Source of the DNA: Pandoraea oxalativorans
GTDB lineage: Bacteria > Pseudomonadota > Gammaproteobacteria > Burkholderiales > Burkholderiaceae
Direction of reading: 5' to 3'
Assembly (NCBI RefSeq): GCF_000972785.3
Contig: NZ_CP011253.3
Span: 4,712,001 to 4,776,000, forward strand
DNA length: 64,000 nucleotides
Under the pieces are notes generated by a model. That model was not told the DNA's origin, ran no database searches, and saw only the letters and a list, made by a program, of their open reading frames with translations. Shown here piece by piece: positions 8,799-16,856 of the stretch. The translations under genes and the position numbers were made by a program. How positions within the stretch are numbered: position 1 is the stretch's first letter; every line of letters starts with the position of its first letter.

Positions 8799-9785
8799 AT
8801 GGCGCACAGCGGCGCGACGAGAGCGGCACGAACATCCGGCATAGCCGGGGCGTCGGGTGCGGAACCGCGTCCGGACTGGGACGACCTTCGGTACTTTCTG
8901 GAAGTGGCGCGCACGCAGCGCGTGGGCGCGGCGGCGCAACGGCTCGGCGTGGACCACACGACGGTGTCGCGACGGGTGCGTGCGCTGGAGCAGGCGCTCG
9001 GCACGCTGCTCTTCGACAAGTCGCGCAACGCCGGCTTTGCGCTCACGCCCGAGGGTCAGCAACTGCTCGTGCATGCCGAGCAAATGGAGACGGCGCTGCA
9101 ATCGGCCTGCGAGCAGGTTGCGGGCCTGGGGCAAACGCTCTCGGGTCATGTGCGCATCGGGTCGACGGAAGCGTTCGGCACGTACTTCGTCACGCCCGTG
9201 CTCTCACGCTTTCAGCGCGAATATCCCGCCATCGACTTCGACGTCCTGCCGGTGCCGCGCTTCGTCAGCCTGTCCCAGCGCGAAGCCGATCTGGCGATCA
9301 CTATCGAGCGTCCGCAACTGGGACCGTACGTGTGCAGCAAGCTGTGCGACTACCGATTGCAGTTGTACGCCACGCCCGGCTATCTCGCGCAGTACGGCGA
9401 CGTATCGACGTTCGCCGACCTGACCGGGCGCCGCTTCATCAGCTATGTGGACGAACTCGCGTTCAGCAACGAATTGCGCTATCTGGAAGACATCGTGCCC
9501 GGGTGCAACGTCGTGCTGCGAAGTACCAGCGTCATCGCGCAGTATCAGGCGGCGTTGCAGGGCGAAGCGCTGGCGGTTTTGCCGTGCTTCATGGCGGCGC
9601 AAGATCCGCGACTCGTGCCGCTGCTGGTCGACGACGTGGTCGTCGCGCGCAGCTTCTGGATCTACTGCCACGAAGAACTGCGCACGCTCAAACGCATTAC
9701 GGTGCTGTGGGATTACTTGCGCGACGCCGCCCAGCGCAACGACGCCCTGTTGCAAGGCAAGGCCGGACAACTACTGCTGACCTGA
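8799..9785 (+). CDS. LysR-family transcriptional regulator
   Basis: 328 residues from the ATG at 8799, chosen over an upstream ATG at 8766 because AGGAGCGGGGG precedes it and the earlier start would overlap the likely operator. The N-terminal winged helix (DDLRYFLEVARTQRVGAAAQRLGVDHTTVSRRVRALE) is followed by the LysR effector domain. It is divergent from the amino-acid-binding protein and mmsAB, so it is the probable regulator of that block. It converges tail to tail with another LysR gene, ten bases apart. Confidence 0.9.
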   Translation: MAHSGATRAARTSGIAGASGAEPRPDWDDLRYFLEVARTQRVGAAAQRLGVDHTTVSRRVRALEQALGTLLFDKSRNAGFALTPEGQQLLVHAEQMETALQSACEQVAGLGQTLSGHVRIGSTEAFGTYFVTPVLSRFQREYPAIDFDVLPVPRFVSLSQREADLAITIERPQLGPYVCSKLCDYRLQLYATPGYLAQYGDVSTFADLTGRRFISYVDELAFSNELRYLEDIVPGCNVVLRSTSVIAQYQAALQGEALAVLPCFMAAQDPRLVPLLVDDVVVARSFWIYCHEELRTLKRITVLWDYLRDAAQRNDALLQGKAGQLLLT

Positions 9786-9795
9786 CGCCGCGCGC

Positions 9796-10773
9796 TTAGC
9801 GAATCTTGCGCTGCTCTTCCTCGATCACGGTAGGAATCGCGATGCGCATCGCTTCGACGAAACGCCGCAGGCGCGCGGGGTAATACTTCGCGTACGGGTA
9901 CAAGAGATACATCGGCAGCGGCGTCGAGCGCCATTTCGGCACGAGTTGGATCAAGCGGCCCTGCGCAATGTCTTCGGCCATCACCCAGGCCGACGCCACC
10001 CCCACCCCCAGACAGCGCAATGCGGCACTGCGCAACGCGAACAGGTTGTCCGTACTCATGCGCGGGTCGAATGTGATGCGCTCGCTCTCATGCGTCTCGC
10101 GGTGCGTGAGCGTGATGTCGGTCCGGTAGAACGTGGTGAGCGCGAGCCACGCAAACGCCGTCAGTTCCGACGGATGCTCGGGCATCGGACGTCCCCTGAG
10201 CAATTCGGGCGACGCCACGACGATGCGCGGCACGTCGGTGAGCAGAATGGCGACGTTCGACGGGTCTTGCAATTCGCCCACGTGGATCGCGCAATCGATG
10301 CCTTCCGCAATGAAGTCCGGCTCGCGATCCTGCAAGAACCAGTGCACCTTCATGCCGGTATAGCGATCCAGAAAGTCCGCCAGCGGCCCGATCATCATGT
10401 CCTGCCCGAATGCGTGCGGCACCAACACGCGCAGCGTCCCCTCCGGCTCGGCGCCGGTGCCGCGCAGGTCGGCCTCGAACGCCTCCCAACTGGTCACCAG
10501 TTCCTTGGCACGCGCGAAACAACGTTCGCCGTCTTCGGTGAGCTTCATGCGATGGGTCGAGCGCTGAAGCAGTCGCAGGCCCAGCGAGCGTTCGAGCATT
10601 TGCAACCGTCGGCTAACCGTCGGCTGCGTGGTGCCGAGCTGCGCCGCGGCCGCCGACAGACTGCCGGATTCGACGATGCGCACGAAGGTCTGCATCAGTT
10701 CGACGCGGTCTGCGCCGCCGGGACGCAGCGCCGACGGTGCAGTGGAAGACGAGGGATCGAGAGGCTCTGTCAT
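9796..10773 (-). CDS. LysR-family transcriptional regulator
   Basis: 325 residues. A 20-residue N-terminal extension precedes the winged helix (ELMQTFVRIVESGSLSAAAA, then TTQPTVSRRLQMLERSLG), and a substrate-binding domain follows with no gaps. It is divergent from the MFS transporter at 10872 with about 100 bases between, the classic layout for a regulator and its target. The effector is unknown. Confidence 0.9.
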   Translation of the reverse strand: MTEPLDPSSSTAPSALRPGGADRVELMQTFVRIVESGSLSAAAAQLGTTQPTVSRRLQMLERSLGLRLLQRSTHRMKLTEDGERCFARAKELVTSWEAFEADLRGTGAEPEGTLRVLVPHAFGQDMMIGPLADFLDRYTGMKVHWFLQDREPDFIAEGIDCAIHVGELQDPSNVAILLTDVPRIVVASPELLRGRPMPEHPSELTAFAWLALTTFYRTDITLTHRETHESERITFDPRMSTDNLFALRSAALRCLGVGVASAWVMAEDIAQGRLIQLVPKWRSTPLPMYLLYPYAKYYPARLRRFVEAMRIAIPTVIEEEQRKIR

Positions 10774-10871
10774 ACGTCACACGTATAAAGGTTGTACGGA
10801 TTATAGGTCTACCGCTGCACCGCACCAAGCGAGACACTACGCCCCGTACCTTCCTACTGGAGCCTTACGTA

Positions 10872-12110
10872 ATGAGTTCCGCTCAGATTTCGAATGCCCC
10901 CGACGCGAGTCGTGCCGCCCCCCGCCCACAGCCGGAATTGTCCGCACGACTGATTCTGTTGCTGGCAACGGGCACGGGCCTGACCGTCGCCTCGCTGTAC
11001 TACGCGCAACCGATGCTCGGCATCATGACCGACGACATCCACGCGGCCAACACGACCGTGGGCTGGGTGCCGACGCTCACCCAACTCGGATATGCCCTTG
11101 GGATTCTGCTCCTCGTGCCGATGGGCGACATCATCGACCGCCGCCGCATCGTGCTCGTCAAAGGTGCGATTCTGACGCTGGCGTTATTGCTGGCGGCGTT
11201 TGCACCGGGTATCGGCACCTTGCTCGTCGCGAGCCTTGCCATCGGCCTGACGGCGACGATGGCGCAGGACATTGTGCCAGCGGCGGCCACCCTCGCCCCC
11301 GAATCGATCCGGGGACGCGTCGTCGGCACCGTCATGACCGGCCTGCTGCTCGGGATTTTGCTCTCACGCGTCGTGTCGGGCTTCGTCGCGCAGAATTTCG
11401 GATGGCGGGCGATGTATGTGGTTGCAGCGATCAGCGTGGCGGCCTTCGGGGTGGTGGCATGGCGCAGTCTGCCGTCGTTCCATCCGACGACGCAGATGTC
11501 CTATCGTCAACTGATCGGCTCGGTCGCGAGTCTGTGGCGTCGCCACCCGGCGCTGCGCCGGGCGGCCTTCGCACAGGCCTTGCTCTCGGTCGGCTTCAGC
11601 GCGTTCTGGTCGACGCTGGCCGTGATGTTGCACGAAGCGCCGTTCCATCTGGGTGCAGCCGCTGCCGGTGCATTCGGGCTGGCGGGTGCTGCCGGTGCGC
11701 TCGGTGCGCCGATTGCCGGTCGCATTGCCGACAAGAAGGGCCCGCAGATCGTGACGCGTCTGGGCGCAGGTCTGGTGGCCGTGTCCTTCGCGGCGATGCT
11801 GTTCGCGCCGCTGCTGAGCCCGCATGCCCAGTTGTGGCTGATCGGTCTCGGTGCGATCGGCTTCGACCTCGGCGTACAGGTCGCCCTGATCTCGCATCAG
11901 ACCATCGTGTACGGGATCGAACCCGCTGCCCGCAGCCGTCTGAACGCCGTGCTGTTCGTCTGCGTGTTCATCGGCATGTCGCTCGGTTCGGTGCTTGGCT
12001 CGCAGGCACTGGCGCATTGGGGCTGGACGGGCGTCGCATCGCTCGCCACGCTGTCCGCGCTCGGCGCACTGGCCGTGCGGATGTGGCCGGGCACGACGTC
12101 GGCACATTGA
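10872..12110 (+). CDS. MFS transporter, DHA1-type drug/solute efflux
   Basis: 412 residues from the ATG at 10872, preceded by GGAG. Twelve membrane helices are evident. The first begins near residue 25 (ARLILLLATGTGLTVASLYYAQPM), and the MFS loop 2-3 signature appears as GDIIDRRR. Residues 1-20 are a soluble N-terminus. It is probably an inner-membrane proton-coupled exporter, controlled by the divergent LysR gene. A terminator follows at 12140. Confidence 0.88.
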   Translation: MSSAQISNAPDASRAAPRPQPELSARLILLLATGTGLTVASLYYAQPMLGIMTDDIHAANTTVGWVPTLTQLGYALGILLLVPMGDIIDRRRIVLVKGAILTLALLLAAFAPGIGTLLVASLAIGLTATMAQDIVPAAATLAPESIRGRVVGTVMTGLLLGILLSRVVSGFVAQNFGWRAMYVVAAISVAAFGVVAWRSLPSFHPTTQMSYRQLIGSVASLWRRHPALRRAAFAQALLSVGFSAFWSTLAVMLHEAPFHLGAAAAGAFGLAGAAGALGAPIAGRIADKKGPQIVTRLGAGLVAVSFAAMLFAPLLSPHAQLWLIGLGAIGFDLGVQVALISHQTIVYGIEPAARSRLNAVLFVCVFIGMSLGSVLGSQALAHWGWTGVASLATLSALGALAVRMWPGTTSAH

Positions 12111-12139
12111 TGCGCGCCTTTTGAAGGAGGCATGAAAGA

Positions 12140-12175
12140 AGAGCCTTGCAGACGGACGGTTTGCAAGGCTCTTTT
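12140..12175. terminator. intrinsic terminator
   Basis: An 11-bp perfect stem (AGAGCCTTGCA at 12140-12150 with its complement at 12162-12172), an 11-base loop and a short T-tract follow the MFS gene. An A-rich left side lets it also serve the convergent N-acetyltransferase gene. Confidence 0.88.
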
Positions 12176-12193
12176 ACTTTGGGCTTCCGTGGC

Positions 12194-13054
12194 TCAGCGC
12201 ACAACCGCTTTGGCAGCACCCGCGAGCGCTCGCGCGAACAACTCGTCGGTATCGACGTCGGCCAGATTGAGGCCGAAGCGCCCGCCCAGCACGTCGACCA
12301 GATGCAAGGCCGAATCGATCTTCGTCTCGGCGATCACGTCGCCCTTCGGGCCGCGCTCGACAAGCTTGGTATCGAGCAACGCGAGACGCCCCTGCGGCAA
12401 CACGCGGCACGCCATCAGGTGATTCGTAAAGATCGAGTCCGGTGCGCTCGAGGTGTACCAGTTCCCGAGCTTGTAATCGATCCACTCGGCGGGGCGCGGC
12501 GCGAAGCGATACGTCGGCAGCCATGTCTGCGCCGATTTCACGCTCAGACGATATTCGCCGACGGTGTGACCGTCGCCCGTCGGCACCGGCGTCAGACTGA
12601 AAATTTCGAGCGGCGTGGCCTGCTCGCCCGACGCGTTCAGACGCAACGGCGCCGTCAGCGTGACCGAGCCGAAGCCCACGTCCGCCAGCCACGATTCGCC
12701 GTCGAGTTCGATGCGCAGCAGCATATGCGTGAGCGGTGCTTCCGCTTCGAAGGTGCGGCCCCAGCAAACGCGTCCGATCAGCGGCGTGACGTCGAACCCG
12801 AGATACTTGAGCGCACTCGCAAACAGCGCATTCTGCTCGAAGCAGTAGCCACCGCGTTCGCCGTCGACCAGCTTGGCGACGACCGATGGCAGATCCACGT
12901 TCACCGCTTTGCCGCGCATCGGATCGATGTTCTCGAAGGGAATCGCGAGCGGATGCAGCGAATGCACCGTGCGCAACACGTCGAGCGTGGCTTCGCGGGG
13001 GCCGGTATAGCCGATGCGCCGGAAATAGCGCGCGGGATCGAAATCTTGGGTCAT
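12194..13054 (-). CDS. nat: arylamine N-acetyltransferase
   Basis: 286 residues, the normal length for bacterial NATs. It transfers acetyl from acetyl-CoA to arylamines and hydrazines through a cysteine. The full catalytic triad is visible: C71 in RGGYCFEQN, H110 in PLTHMLL and D125 in LADVGFG. It is cytoplasmic. The glyoxalase-family gene 15 bases upstream is on the same strand, so they likely form a two-gene operon. Confidence 0.93.
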   Translation of the reverse strand: MTQDFDPARYFRRIGYTGPREATLDVLRTVHSLHPLAIPFENIDPMRGKAVNVDLPSVVAKLVDGERGGYCFEQNALFASALKYLGFDVTPLIGRVCWGRTFEAEAPLTHMLLRIELDGESWLADVGFGSVTLTAPLRLNASGEQATPLEIFSLTPVPTGDGHTVGEYRLSVKSAQTWLPTYRFAPRPAEWIDYKLGNWYTSSAPDSIFTNHLMACRVLPQGRLALLDTKLVERGPKGDVIAETKIDSALHLVDVLGGRFGLNLADVDTDELFARALAGAAKAVVR

Positions 13055-13069
13055 ACCGGCCTTCCTTTG

Positions 13070-13615
13070 TCAGTCGTTCGATTCGCAGAAGCGAATGCGG
13101 TTATTGAACGGATCCGTCACCGTCATCTGCTTACCCCAGTCGAGTGCTTCGATACCGGGATTCATATTCGGATAGCGCTTGCCCGACAAGTCGCGCTGAT
13201 AGGCTTCGACGCCGCGCATGAAGACGAACGTCGTCGCCCCCGGGCTGGCATCGCCGAAGTGGCCGGACAGGTGCAATGTCATGCCTGCGCGCGAGACCTG
13301 ACAGTACAGCGGCAGTCCGTCGGCAAAGCGATGCTCCCAATCGATCTTGAAACCGAGGAAGTCGACGTAGAATTCGCGCGCTTTCGCTTCGTCGAAGATC
13401 CGGTGAATCGGGGCGACGGTGTCGAACACGATACCGTCGCCGACCGCTGCAGCGGCCACTTTGGCGGCAAGCACGTTCCAGTTAGCAAAGCCGAACTGTG
13501 CAGCGACGGATTCCAGTGCCTGTGCGTGGGAGATGTCGATGCCCTCGCGTGCGAGACGTTCGCGCAGGGACCTGGCCATGATTTTGGCGTCGAGAAAGGT
13601 TCGCATGTTAGCCAT
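13070..13615 (-). CDS. glyoxalase/bleomycin-resistance superfamily protein
   Basis: 181 residues in two parts. Residues 1-55 are a helical segment (LDAKIMARSLRERL...LSHAQALESVAAQFGFANWNVLAAK type) often fused to glyoxalase folds. Residues 60-180 form a vicinal oxygen chelate domain (APIHRIFDEAKAREFYVDFLGF and a C-terminal DPFNNRIRFCE). It could be a resistance or isomerase-type protein; the substrate is unknown. It is followed by the N-acetyltransferase gene on the same strand. Confidence 0.82.
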   Translation of the reverse strand: MANMRTFLDAKIMARSLRERLAREGIDISHAQALESVAAQFGFANWNVLAAKVAAAAVGDGIVFDTVAPIHRIFDEAKAREFYVDFLGFKIDWEHRFADGLPLYCQVSRAGMTLHLSGHFGDASPGATTFVFMRGVEAYQRDLSGKRYPNMNPGIEALDWGKQMTVTDPFNNRIRFCESND

Positions 13616-13935
13616 CCTTGATAGCGTTCAATGGCGACGCAGTCGATCAGTGCTCGCGTTGCTGATGCGCGTCGCCCGCAGAACGGGACGGACATGCGAT
13701 GCCTGCGATGCTTTCACCGGCCCCGGATCGGGTGCGAGCGGCAGGCAGCATCGGCCGTGCGGCAATTCTAGCAGCAATCGCAGGCCGCAGAAGACCGCCG
13801 CCGCGATGCCGAAATGCGATGGCGGCGCACGAAATTCCGTATTGGCCTGCCATGCAGCGCGCCGGTATAGTGGCGCTCGTCGGCCGAGCGCATGATCCCC
13901 ATGCATCGGCCTTTGCCTTCCGAAGTCCTGCGTCC

Positions 13936-14982
13936 ATGATCGACGCCGCGCGTATCACGCAAGCGCTGGCCGAGCGCCACATCGCCCCCGACCGTCGTCA
14001 ACGCGACGCCATCGCCCTGCTCGCAAGCCTCTCGCCCCCCGGCGCACCGCGTGGGACGACGACGCATGACGGCGTGTATTGCTACGGCCTGCCCGGACGC
14101 GGCAAAAGCCTGGTCGTGGATGCCGCCTTCGCGGTGGCCGAAGGCGAGAAGCGCCGGGTGCACTTTCACGAATTCCTGCGCGACATGCACCGTCGGCTCG
14201 TGCGCGAGCCAAAGTGCGACGACCGGCTCGCAGCGGTCGCCAACCGCTGGCTCGATGGCGTCGAACTGCTGTGTTTCGACGAATTCCACGTCCACGACAT
14301 TGCCGACGCCTTCCTCATCGGACGCTTTCTCGACATCGCGCTCGCGCGCGGCGTGCGACTGGTGCTGACATCGAACTACGCACCCGCCCACTTGTTGCCC
14401 GACCCTGAATTTCACGAGCGTTTCGAGCCGACCATCGCCGTGATTCTTCAGCGCTTCGCCATCGTGCATTTCGACGGCGCGACCGACTACCGGATGGGGG
14501 GTGATGCGGCGTCGATGCCACGCTGGCTTGCGCCGCTGGCAGCCGCGCATGAGGTCCTGCCCGCGTGTTACGAAGTGCTGGAGGGCCGCCCGGCAAATGC
14601 CCCGTCGGACGTCACGGTGGCCGGTCGCGCCCTGGCGGTGCGCAGCGCAGGCGAGCGCGTGGTGTGGGCCGACTTCGAGGCGCTGTGCGTGGCCCATCGC
14701 TCGCATCTGGACTACCTCGGTCTGGCCGAGCAGTGGCAAGCGCTGATCGTCGACGAACTGCGCGTGGAGCAGTTGCGCCGCCCGGACACGCTGCAACGCT
14801 TTGTCTGGCTCGTCGACATTTGCTACGACCGTCAGCGAACGCTGCTGATCGCCTCCGACGCCCCGCTCATTCCCGCCCTCGATGCGCTAAGCGACTGGCG
14901 CGATCTGTCGCGCACGATCAGCCGTCTCGCGGAGATGGGATCGCGGGACTACGAGCGACGCACGCTGACGCCTGGTCGCTGA
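13936..14982 (+). CDS. AFG1-family ATPase, ZapE-like
   Basis: 348 residues from the ATG at 13936; an open frame continues upstream but without family character. It has a Walker A at residues 51-58 (GLPGRGKS), a Walker B with the acidic pair D115-E116 (LLCFDEFHVHD) and the AFG1 sensor region LTSNYAPAHLLPD. ZapE is a cell-division ATPase that acts on the Z-ring; AFG1 homologues in mitochondria help protein quality control. Burkholderiales usually carry one zapE next to the 2-oxoglutarate dehydrogenase genes, so this isolated gene could be a second paralogue. It ends four bases from the convergent LysR gene. Confidence 0.8.
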   Translation: MIDAARITQALAERHIAPDRRQRDAIALLASLSPPGAPRGTTTHDGVYCYGLPGRGKSLVVDAAFAVAEGEKRRVHFHEFLRDMHRRLVREPKCDDRLAAVANRWLDGVELLCFDEFHVHDIADAFLIGRFLDIALARGVRLVLTSNYAPAHLLPDPEFHERFEPTIAVILQRFAIVHFDGATDYRMGGDAASMPRWLAPLAAAHEVLPACYEVLEGRPANAPSDVTVAGRALAVRSAGERVVWADFEALCVAHRSHLDYLGLAEQWQALIVDELRVEQLRRPDTLQRFVWLVDICYDRQRTLLIASDAPLIPALDALSDWRDLSRTISRLAEMGSRDYERRTLTPGR

Positions 14983-14986
14983 ATCG

Positions 14987-15880
14987 TCACACCACGCTGG
15001 CAAGGGTTTCCCGCAGCCAGCGATGGGCCGGGTCGCGGTGCACGCGCTCATGCCAGTACATCGAAATCTCGAAGCCGGGCAGACCGAGCGGCGGGACCAT
15101 GATTTGCAACGCAGGGTCGTCGCGCACGAGACGCTCCGGGGCCATCGCGACGAGATCGGTGCTCGCGAGTGCCGCGCGCAGGAACAGGAAATGCGGCACG
15201 GAGAAAACGACACGTCGCGACAGGCCCATTGCGGCAAGCGCGTCGTCGGTGGCGGCGTGAAAGCCGCCGCCGTCCTGCGAAACGATGCTGTGATCGAGGG
15301 CGCAGAACTGCTTGAGTGTCGGGCGACGCTTGAGCTTCGGATGCCCCCGCCGTCCCGCCAGCACGTAACGCTCGGTGAAGAGCGCCTTGCGGTGCAAGCC
15401 ATCCGGCGCGTTCTCCGTCGTATGAAAGGCAACATCGATGTTGCCCTGCTCAGCCTGACGCGACAGCCGTGAAGGGACCAGATCGTAGACCGCCAGCCGC
15501 GTCTTCGGGGCTTGCGTGCGCAGGCGTTGCATGAGCGGCAGGACAATCGTCGATTCGGTGTAGTCGGTCGCGGCGATGCGCCACGTCACATCGGCATTCG
15601 CCGGTTCGAACGGTGCTGCCGGGGCAACAGCCCGCGTGAGCGATTCGAGCGCTTCGCGCAAAGGTTCGCGCAGCGCCTGCGCCCGCGCAGTCGGTCGCAT
15701 GCCGCGCGGACCCGGCAGCAGCAACGGGTCTTCCAGCACCTCGCGCAGCTTCGCGAGATGCACGCTCACCGCTGGCTGGGAGATGTGCAACCGCTCGGCC
15801 GCACGTGTGACGTTCAGCTCGGCCAGCAGTACGTCGAGCGTGACGAGCAGATTCAGATCGAGACGTCGCAAATTAACCAT
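14987..15880 (-). CDS. LysR-family transcriptional regulator
   Basis: 297 residues from the ATG at 15880 (an alternative ATG at 15895 adds five residues but overlaps a likely operator). The NodD/LinR-type start (LRRLDLNLLVTLDVLLAELNVTRAAERLHISQPAVSVHLAKLR) places it in the nod-box-like LysR branch. It is divergent from a quinone reductase gene, which it probably controls in response to a quinone or aromatic compound. Confidence 0.9.
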   Translation of the reverse strand: MVNLRRLDLNLLVTLDVLLAELNVTRAAERLHISQPAVSVHLAKLREVLEDPLLLPGPRGMRPTARAQALREPLREALESLTRAVAPAAPFEPANADVTWRIAATDYTESTIVLPLMQRLRTQAPKTRLAVYDLVPSRLSRQAEQGNIDVAFHTTENAPDGLHRKALFTERYVLAGRRGHPKLKRRPTLKQFCALDHSIVSQDGGGFHAATDDALAAMGLSRRVVFSVPHFLFLRAALASTDLVAMAPERLVRDDPALQIMVPPLGLPGFEISMYWHERVHRDPAHRWLRETLASVV

Positions 15881-15893
15881 CGTTATACCTGCC

Positions 15894-15917
15894 ATATCAG
15901 GAATTCATTTCCAATAT
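15894..15917. promoter_or_regulatory. interrupted palindrome between LysR and quinone reductase genes
   Basis: ATAT-N2-GGAA-N5-TTCC-N1-ATAT lies immediately upstream of the LysR start and about 85 bases before the reductase. The symmetry and position suit a LysR binding site. It favours the shorter LysR start at 15880. Confidence 0.4.
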
Positions 15918-16000
15918 ACCGCGTGCGTCTCTAAGCTGCATTCATCCCCATCCGAATGAAGCGATGGATCGAATACGCCGCAAGGCCACGGAGTCTGAAA

Positions 16001-16777
16001 ATGAATGTCCTGATCGTCTACGCCCATCCCCAACCACGCTCGCTCAATGGTGCGCTGCGCGACTTCGCCGTGCAGCATCTGGAGGCTGCCGGTCATCACG
16101 TGCAGGTCTCGGATTTATACGCGATGCAGTGGAAGACGACCATCGACGTGCACGACGCGCCGCAACGCAATCCGGCTGAGCCGTTTCACGCGTCGCTCGA
16201 CTCGAAGCAGGCATTCCTCGACGGCACGCAGCGCGCCGACATCGCCCACGAGCAGGAGAAGCTTCGCTGGGCCGATACGGTGATCTTCCAGTTCCCGCTG
16301 TGGTGGTTCTCGATGCCCGCGATCATGAAGGGCTGGTTCGACCGGGTGTATGCGTATGGCTTCGCCTATGGCGTGGGCGAGCATTCGAGTGCGCATTGGG
16401 GCGACCGCTACGGCGAAGGCTCGCTGTCGGGCAAACGCGCCATGCTCGTGGTGACGACCGGCGGCTGGGACTCGCATTACAGCGCGCGCGGTATCAACGG
16501 GCCCATCGACGATATCCTGTTCCCGATTCAGCACGGCGTGCTGTTCTATCCCGGCTTCGACGTGCTGCCGCCGTTCGTGACGTTCCGCTCGTCGCGGGTC
16601 GACGCCGAAGCGTTCGCCACGATCACGCGCGACTTCGGCAAGCGTCTGGACACGCTCGCGACGATTGCGCCGATCCCCTATCGTCGCCAGAACTTCGGCG
16701 ATTACGAGATTCCTGCGCTGACGCTCAAGGACGAGATCGCCACCGGCGTGACGGGATACGCCGCACACGTCGCCTGA
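16001..16777 (+). CDS. NAD(P)H-quinone oxidoreductase, flavodoxin fold
   Basis: 258 residues from the ATG at 16001, where the family start MNVLIVYAHPQPRSLN appears. It belongs to the NQO1/MdaB/YwrO group, which reduces quinones by two electrons using FAD or FMN. The flavin-binding segments are YAHPQPRSLNGAL (residues 7-19) and the FQFPLWWFSMPAIMKGWFDRV loop near residues 97-117, and the GGWDSHYS segment is also present. It is cytoplasmic and divergent from its likely LysR regulator. Confidence 0.88.
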   Translation: MNVLIVYAHPQPRSLNGALRDFAVQHLEAAGHHVQVSDLYAMQWKTTIDVHDAPQRNPAEPFHASLDSKQAFLDGTQRADIAHEQEKLRWADTVIFQFPLWWFSMPAIMKGWFDRVYAYGFAYGVGEHSSAHWGDRYGEGSLSGKRAMLVVTTGGWDSHYSARGINGPIDDILFPIQHGVLFYPGFDVLPPFVTFRSSRVDAEAFATITRDFGKRLDTLATIAPIPYRRQNFGDYEIPALTLKDEIATGVTGYAAHVA

Positions 16778-16856
16778 CGGCCAAACGTTCAGGTGAAGCG
16801 CGACACGCCCCCGCACCGCGCTTCACCTTCGCGCTGCTTGCTTCTCTACTTCCCCA

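Noticed and set aside
12146..13621. A 491-codon plus-strand frame opposite the N-acetyltransferase and glyoxalase genes
   Set aside because: Both opposite genes have full catalytic motifs; the plus frame has none and is Arg/His-rich.
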